A DNA stretch of 36,744 bases, from the NCBI GenBank assembly GCA_023266115.1, contig JAHFRU010000024.1:1-36744 (forward strand), read 5' to 3'. The DNA is from Gammaproteobacteria bacterium (GTDB lineage: Bacteria; Pseudomonadota; Gammaproteobacteria; VBWC01). The notes beneath the pieces are model-generated. The model ran no database searches. It was not told where the DNA came from and saw only the letters and a program-made list of their open reading frames with translations. Of the stretch, positions 33,782 to 36,744 are shown one piece after another. Every line of letters starts with the position of its first letter. The stretch's first letter is position 1. Both the position numbers and the translations under genes were made by a program.

Positions 33782-34034
33782 GGAGGTCCGCCATCAGCGC
33801 ATCGACGCTGGCGAACTTGGTCCCCTTCCCCGCCGCCAGCTCTGCCATTGCCTCGCGTGTCGCGGCGTTCGGAACCTTGACCTCGAAAGGCAAGCGCCGT
33901 TCGTCGGCGATACGCAGCATCAACAGTCGGATAGCGTCGGAGATCGAAAGGCCCATCGCGCCCAGCGCGGCGGTGGCGCGTTCCTTCGTCGTATTGTCGA
34001 TCCTGGCGCGGACATAGGTGTCGGAAACAGCCAT
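33768..34034 (-). CDS. dinJ: Antitoxin, DinJ/RelB family
   Basis: This 88-residue protein has an N-terminal ribbon-helix-helix (DTYVRARIDNTTKERATAALGAMGLSISDAIRLLMLRI), typical of DinJ/RelB. The C-terminal region (FEVKVPNAATREAMAELAAG and VDALMADLRADD) would wrap the YafQ toxin. I choose ATG 34034 (MAVSDTYV), with the frame open upstream. It comes first in its operon, overlaps the toxin by 14 bases, and is expected to repress its own promoter as dimers with the toxin. Confidence 0.85.
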   Translation of the reverse strand: MAVSDTYVRARIDNTTKERATAALGAMGLSISDAIRLLMLRIADERRLPFEVKVPNAATREAMAELAAGKGTKFASVDALMADLRADD

Positions 34035-34452
34035 TGGGATTTCCTTCTGAAAACGTAGTCCCAACGTAGTCACAAAATCTGATTTTGGCAATGGGTGCGG
34101 TGATTATGCGCCTGCCGCTGACGCGGCATCGTGGCTCTAGTCGCTCACGCTCCCCAAGCCCGCAAGCGGTCTTGGCCCAAGGTGACGATCCACATGGCGG
34201 AAGCGAGATCGCTGCGCGGATCTCGCGCAGCAATGCCGGCGTGCGCCGGCGCCGATCCTGTTTGAAGGGGGAAAGGCGGTCCCGGCCGCCTCTCCCCCGC
34301 AACGGGATAGACGGGCCGTGCCTCGCTACGCTGCGGCCGCTCCACCCCGTCGATTCCCGCTGCCCCCCTCTCCCGCCGGCGTTCTTGGGCGTCCGTGTTC
34401 CGGCCGATGGCATGGCCATCGCCGGACAGGCGATTTGAAGGGAGTAAAGACG
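34035..34452. other. Non-coding GC-rich leader upstream of the SprT-like gene
   Basis: I see no gene. The stretch has several perfect hairpins: gccggc-gtgc-gccggc (34226-34252 region), aggcgg-tcccgg-ccgcct (about 34274-34291) and gatggc-atg-gccatc (about 34406-34420). This density of structured DNA between the TA promoter and the SprT-like gene could be a regulatory leader, a single-strand origin or an old transfer origin. I could not recognise a nic site. Confidence 0.4.
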
Positions 34453-35082
34453 ATGACCCACGAAACCCGCGAAAGCTGGCTCAATGCCGTGGCGCAGGGC
34501 ATGGCTCCGCTGTTCGAGGCGCTGGACGCCCCCCTGCCCGACCGCGTGCGCGTGGCGATCGGCTTCACCAGTAGAGGCGCGAAGGGCAAGGCGATCGGTG
34601 AGTGCTGGGACAACCGGCTCAGCGCGGACGGGCATTTTGAAATCTTCATCCGCCCGGACCTAGCGCATGCGCCTGACGCCATGCCCGCGCAGATCGCCGC
34701 CATCCTCGCCCACGAGCTGGTCCATGCCGCTGTCGGCATCCCGGCAGGGCATGGGAAGGCGTTTAAACGGGTCGCGCTTGGGCTGGGCCTTGTCGGGCCG
34801 ATGCGCGCCACCACTCCCGGCGACGCCTTACTTGCGGCCATCGCACCGATCCTTGAGGCCGCTGGCTCCCTCCCCCATGCCCATCTCGACACCGGCGGGG
34901 AGTCGACCGCGCCCAAGAAGCAGAAAACCCGGATGCTGAAATGCGAGTGCGCGACGTGCGGCTATACTGTGAGGACCGCGCGCAAGTGGCTGGAATTGGC
35001 CGGAGCGCCGCTTTGCCCGATTGAAGGGCACGGGATCATGCAGCATGAGCCGCTGGACGCCGACGATGACGAGGGTGGTTAA
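34453..35082 (+). CDS. SprT-like zinc metalloprotease-domain protein
   Basis: This 209-residue protein has the SprT-like domain: HELVH at residues 87-91 (H87, E88, H91) with a third ligand probably at H100 in GHGKAFKR. A C-terminal zinc ribbon has CECATCGY and CPIEGHG. SprT/Spartan-like proteins cut proteins bound or crosslinked to DNA. Plasmid copies of this type are common next to parA, with unknown function. The ATG at 34453 has GGGAG upstream. It lies 82 bases before the second parA on the same strand, a gap that contains two copies of the par motif. Confidence 0.75.
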   Translation: MTHETRESWLNAVAQGMAPLFEALDAPLPDRVRVAIGFTSRGAKGKAIGECWDNRLSADGHFEIFIRPDLAHAPDAMPAQIAAILAHELVHAAVGIPAGHGKAFKRVALGLGLVGPMRATTPGDALLAAIAPILEAAGSLPHAHLDTGGESTAPKKQKTRMLKCECATCGYTVRTARKWLELAGAPLCPIEGHGIMQHEPLDADDDEGG

Positions 35083-35125
35083 GCGTCCTCCCCCTGCCCC
35101 TTTCATTCAGGCACGGCTTGCACTA

Positions 35126-35142
35126 TGCCCACATGCAAACAT
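35126..35142. promoter_or_regulatory. par-2 motif copy upstream of the second parA
   Basis: The sequence tgcccacatgcaaacat lies about 25-40 bases before the parA start, in the expected promoter region. It shares cacatgcaaacat exactly with the copies at 36131 and 36533. Confidence 0.55.
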
Positions 35143-35157
35143 GCGGTCATGTAAGGA

Positions 35158-35174
35158 TATTCACATGCCAACAA
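35158..35174. promoter_or_regulatory. par-2 motif copy over the second parA start codon
   Basis: The sequence tattcacatgccaacaa includes the ATG of parA and matches the 36131 copy at 14 of 17 bases. In the first par locus the motif also overlaps the start codon. Confidence 0.5.
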
Positions 35175-35818
35175 TCGCCATTATCAGCCAGAAGGGTGGT
35201 GCGGGGAAAACCACCCTCGCCCTGCATCTGGCCGCCGCCGCCGAGGATGCTGGCCATACCGCGCTGGTGATCGACCTCGACCCGCAGGCGACAGCGAGCC
35301 AGTGGGCGGCGTGGCGCAAGGATGCGCCCCCGGTCGTGATCGACAGCGCCCCCCCTCGCCTTGCCGCCAAGATCGAGCAGGCGAGGGCGCAAGGCGCAGC
35401 GTTCATCGTGATCGACACCCCGCCCCATGCCGACAGCGCCGCCAGCGCCGCCGTCGAGGCGGCCGACCTGGTGCTGATCCCATGTCGGCCGAGCGCGTTC
35501 GACCTGGCCGCGATCAAGACGACCGCCAGCCTTGTGAAGATGCGCGGCAAGCCCGCTTTCGTGATCTTCACGGCGGGAAGCCCGACCGCGCCGCGCATGT
35601 ATGAGGAAGCGACGCAGCTTGTGCAGGATTATGGGCTGGACGCCTGCCCGCACCGTGTTGCGGATCGTGCCGCGTTCCGTCACGCGGCGGCCGAGGGGAA
35701 AACCGCGATGGAGATCGAGCCGGACGGCAAGGCGGCAGACGAGGTGCGCCAGCTTTACAAGTGGACATGCGAGCATGTAAACATGCAAGCATCAACGAAG
35801 CGGAGGGCCAGCGCATGA
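35165..35818 (+). CDS. parA: ParA-type partition ATPase, second locus
   Basis: This 217-residue ParA of the same small class as 2398-3045 has the Walker A motif QKGGAGKTT at residues 9-17, ALVIDLDPQATASQW, and the Walker B region FIVIDTPPHADSA. It shares the ADLVLIPCRPSAFDLAAIK block with its paralogue but is clearly diverged from it. The ATG at 35165 has AAGGA eight bases upstream and lies inside a par motif copy. The stop overlaps the RHH gene start (ATGA). No rep gene is seen near this locus in the window, so it may serve a second replicon or be a leftover. Confidence 0.88.
   Translation: MPTIAIISQKGGAGKTTLALHLAAAAEDAGHTALVIDLDPQATASQWAAWRKDAPPVVIDSAPPRLAAKIEQARAQGAAFIVIDTPPHADSAASAAVEAADLVLIPCRPSAFDLAAIKTTASLVKMRGKPAFVIFTAGSPTAPRMYEEATQLVQDYGLDACPHRVADRAAFRHAAAEGKTAMEIEPDGKAADEVRQLYKWTCEHVNMQASTKRRASA
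35774..35792. promoter_or_regulatory. par-2 motif copy at the 3' end of the second parA
   Basis: The sequence catgtaaacatgcaagcat matches the 36131 copy at 16 of 19 bases and lies in the last codons of parA. This corresponds to the 2411-2424 copy of the first locus. Confidence 0.5.
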
Positions 35819-36129
35819 GCCGGAAGGGATCATTGCTTGCATTGCGGGATCGCGATCCCGCACCAACGCCGGCGTCGACCGAGCCGGAGGGAAGGGCGGC
35901 CGCGCTGACCGCCCGCAGCACTGGCGTAGGCACCGGCAGCAGTTCGAGCAGCAGCCCGGTTGCGCCGAGCCGTCAGGGCAAGAAGGCGATGACGGGCTAT
36001 TTCAGCCCGGAAATGTCGTTCGCCATGCACATGACCGCCCGCAAGCACGGCATGAGCTTGCAGGACGCGATGGCCGAGGCGTTCAACGACTGGCTCCGAA
36101 AGATGGGGGAAAGTCCTGTAGGCAAGTGA
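35815..36129 (+). CDS. Small ribbon-helix-helix partition protein, second locus
   Basis: This 104-residue protein has about 55 N-terminal residues that are disordered and rich in S, G, P and T (including TGVGTGSSSSSS). A C-terminal ribbon-helix-helix follows (KKAMTGYFSPEMSFAMHMTARKHGMSLQDAMAEAFNDWLRKMG). The first gene's product at 2103-2393 has the same build, a flexible head and an RHH tail, but little sequence identity. The ATG overlaps the parA stop. As in the first locus, it should bind the repeats around the operon, act as centromere-binding protein and regulate the operon. A motif copy begins two bases after its stop. Confidence 0.7.
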   Translation: MSRKGSLLALRDRDPAPTPASTEPEGRAAALTARSTGVGTGSSSSSSPVAPSRQGKKAMTGYFSPEMSFAMHMTARKHGMSLQDAMAEAFNDWLRKMGESPVGK

Positions 36130-36130
36130 G

Positions 36131-36149
36131 CATGTTCACATGCAAACAT
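36131..36149. repeat. par-2 motif, exact 19-base copy 1
   Basis: The sequence catgttcacatgcaaacat starts two bases after the RHH gene stop and recurs exactly at 36533-36551. It is a candidate centromere (parS/parC) or operator site. Confidence 0.6.
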
Positions 36150-36173
36150 ATAGCTTAGGGGAAAACTCATGCC

Positions 36174-36308
36174 GTGCTAATCGTGTCCGCCATCTTCGCA
36201 CTGGTGATGATCGGATTGTCCATCCGGGCAAACGCCCGTTTCCGGCAGGAAAGGAACTGCCGATGCAATAGCGGCTTTCACGATCAGAGCCGCTTTCCAA
36301 TTTGGTGA
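36174..36308 (+). CDS. Tiny membrane ORF downstream of the second par locus
   Basis: This 44-residue ORF starts with GTG and has one hydrophobic segment (VLIVSAIFALVMIGLSI) followed by a basic, cysteine-containing tail. Its stop overlaps the GTG start of the next ORF (GTGA at 36305-36308), which suggests coupling. AGGGG lies upstream, but at a spacing better suited to an ATG at 36169 that encodes only three codons. No family is recognised. The evidence is limited to the overlap and composition. Confidence 0.35.
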   Translation: MLIVSAIFALVMIGLSIRANARFRQERNCRCNSGFHDQSRFPIW

Positions 36309-36520
36309 ATTGGTCCGCACCTCGCGTTCTAGCTCTCAGCTTCACGCCCTTCCTTGCGATCTGTGTGCTGGGGCTGTTCAATGTTGCAGCGATGACCCTA
36401 ACGCCGAGGCCGGGGCAGGAGGGGATGCTGTTACCGTCCCTGATCTTTATTGGAGGCGCGTTCGTGGCGGCCCATGTTTTCCACCTTTGGTTGATCGGAA
36501 GGAGCCTGGGCCGAAGTTAA
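36305..36520 (+). CDS. Small two-helix membrane protein, unknown
   Basis: This 71-residue protein starts at a GTG that overlaps the preceding tiny ORF's stop. It has two hydrophobic segments (ALSFTPFLAICVLGLFNVAAM and LLPSLIFIGGAFVAAHVFHLWLIG) with a short polar loop between them, and a basic end. I do not recognise a family. Small two-helix membrane proteins downstream of par loci are seen on some plasmids, without known function. It lies between the two exact copies of the par-2 motif. Confidence 0.45.
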   Translation: MNWSAPRVLALSFTPFLAICVLGLFNVAAMTLTPRPGQEGMLLPSLIFIGGAFVAAHVFHLWLIGRSLGRS

Positions 36521-36532
36521 ACTCAATGTCGT

Positions 36533-36551
36533 CATGTTCACATGCAAACAT
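36533..36551. repeat. par-2 motif, exact 19-base copy 2
   Basis: This is an exact copy of 36131-36149 (catgttcacatgcaaacat) 402 bases further right and outside any gene. The distance from the operon suggests the repeats extend as centromere sites or regulate a gene to the right. Confidence 0.6.
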
Positions 36552-36623
36552 GGCAGTTAACGCCACGACACTGTCCTATTGCCGCCACGATTTTCGGCGA
36601 AGCAATCACGCCATGGTAGTTAT

Positions 36624-36669
36624 TAGGCCCAGTCGGCCCGAAGCTGCGATTTTGGCCAGGTTGAAGAAC
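36624..36669. repeat. 46-bp repeat, right copy (inverted partner at 428-473)
   Basis: The reverse complement matches 428-473 at 42 of 46 positions. On the minus strand this part could encode FFNLAKIAASGRLGLITTMA-stop, but an in-frame stop lies only a short way upstream, so it is at most a gene remnant. Apart from this repeat, I see no gene between 36552 and the window end. Confidence 0.65.
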
Positions 36670-36744
36670 GAACACTGAACGCTTGATTGATTCTACCAGG
36701 ACCGTTGCTGACCACCGACCTCGTAGATATCGGCTTCCATGGAG

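Noticed and set aside
34085-34438. Rightward 117-residue frame upstream of the SprT-like gene
   Set aside because: It is rich in R, S and P, crosses several hairpins and lacks a domain. It looks like chance openness of GC-rich DNA.

Overview
The window looks like an accessory plasmid segment, or a plasmid-derived island, from a high-GC alphaproteobacterium, most likely a sphingomonad (Sphingobium, Novosphingobium or Sphingomonas type). The reasons are an RPA-family replication initiator beside iterons, two ParA plus small ribbon-helix-helix partition loci, three toxin-antitoxin or recombinase maintenance modules, and three TonB receptors carrying the plug start typical of sphingomonads (DIIVTA-like). 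No rRNA, tRNA or CRISPR array was seen. All assignments come from reading the sequence; no database search was run.

Layout. (1) 1-5.2 kb, left backbone: the 5' end of a Tn3-family transposase, an iteron origin, a leftward operon parA > RHH protein > rep, a HigB/HigA-like toxin-antitoxin pair, an HNH protein and a serine resolvase with a candidate res site. (2) 5.3-14.4 kb, metal and siderophore uptake: a leftward ZnuD-like receptor > MerC-like > Zur-like operon, a degenerate relic of the same merC/zur junction, two unknown membrane proteins, and a sigma factor/FecR/STN-TonB receptor surface-signalling operon. (3) 14.5-23.1 kb, envelope cargo: an overlapping MlaA-like > CDP-alcohol phosphatidyltransferase > glycosyltransferase operon, MgtC, an exported cupredoxin, a siderophore receptor, small exported proteins, a YgjV-like membrane protein and an acetyltransferase. 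(4) 23.1-29.5 kb: a complete IS6100 (880 bp, no target duplication) placed just before a compact pqqABCDE operon that continues into a prolyl-aminopeptidase-like hydrolase and an MFS exporter. (5) 29.6-36.7 kb, right backbone: two near-identical tyrosine recombinases in inverted orientation around small genes, a DinJ/YafQ pair followed by a histidine phosphatase, a SprT-like protein, a second parA > RHH operon and two tiny coupled membrane ORFs.

How it fits together. The two par loci at the two ends share gene order, coupling and a repeated DNA core (CACATGCAAA in the direction of transcription) at equivalent places. This suggests related centromere/operator sites and perhaps a fused or mosaic replicon. 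The cargo supports zinc and siderophore-type metal uptake, envelope lipid handling and synthesis of the redox cofactor PQQ. The least explained parts are the paired inverted recombinases with a perfect 9-9-9 palindrome between them, the lipid-handling triad, and the PQQ operon whose only peptidase candidate is a proline-iminopeptidase-like protein with no ordinary start codon at its homology-predicted start.
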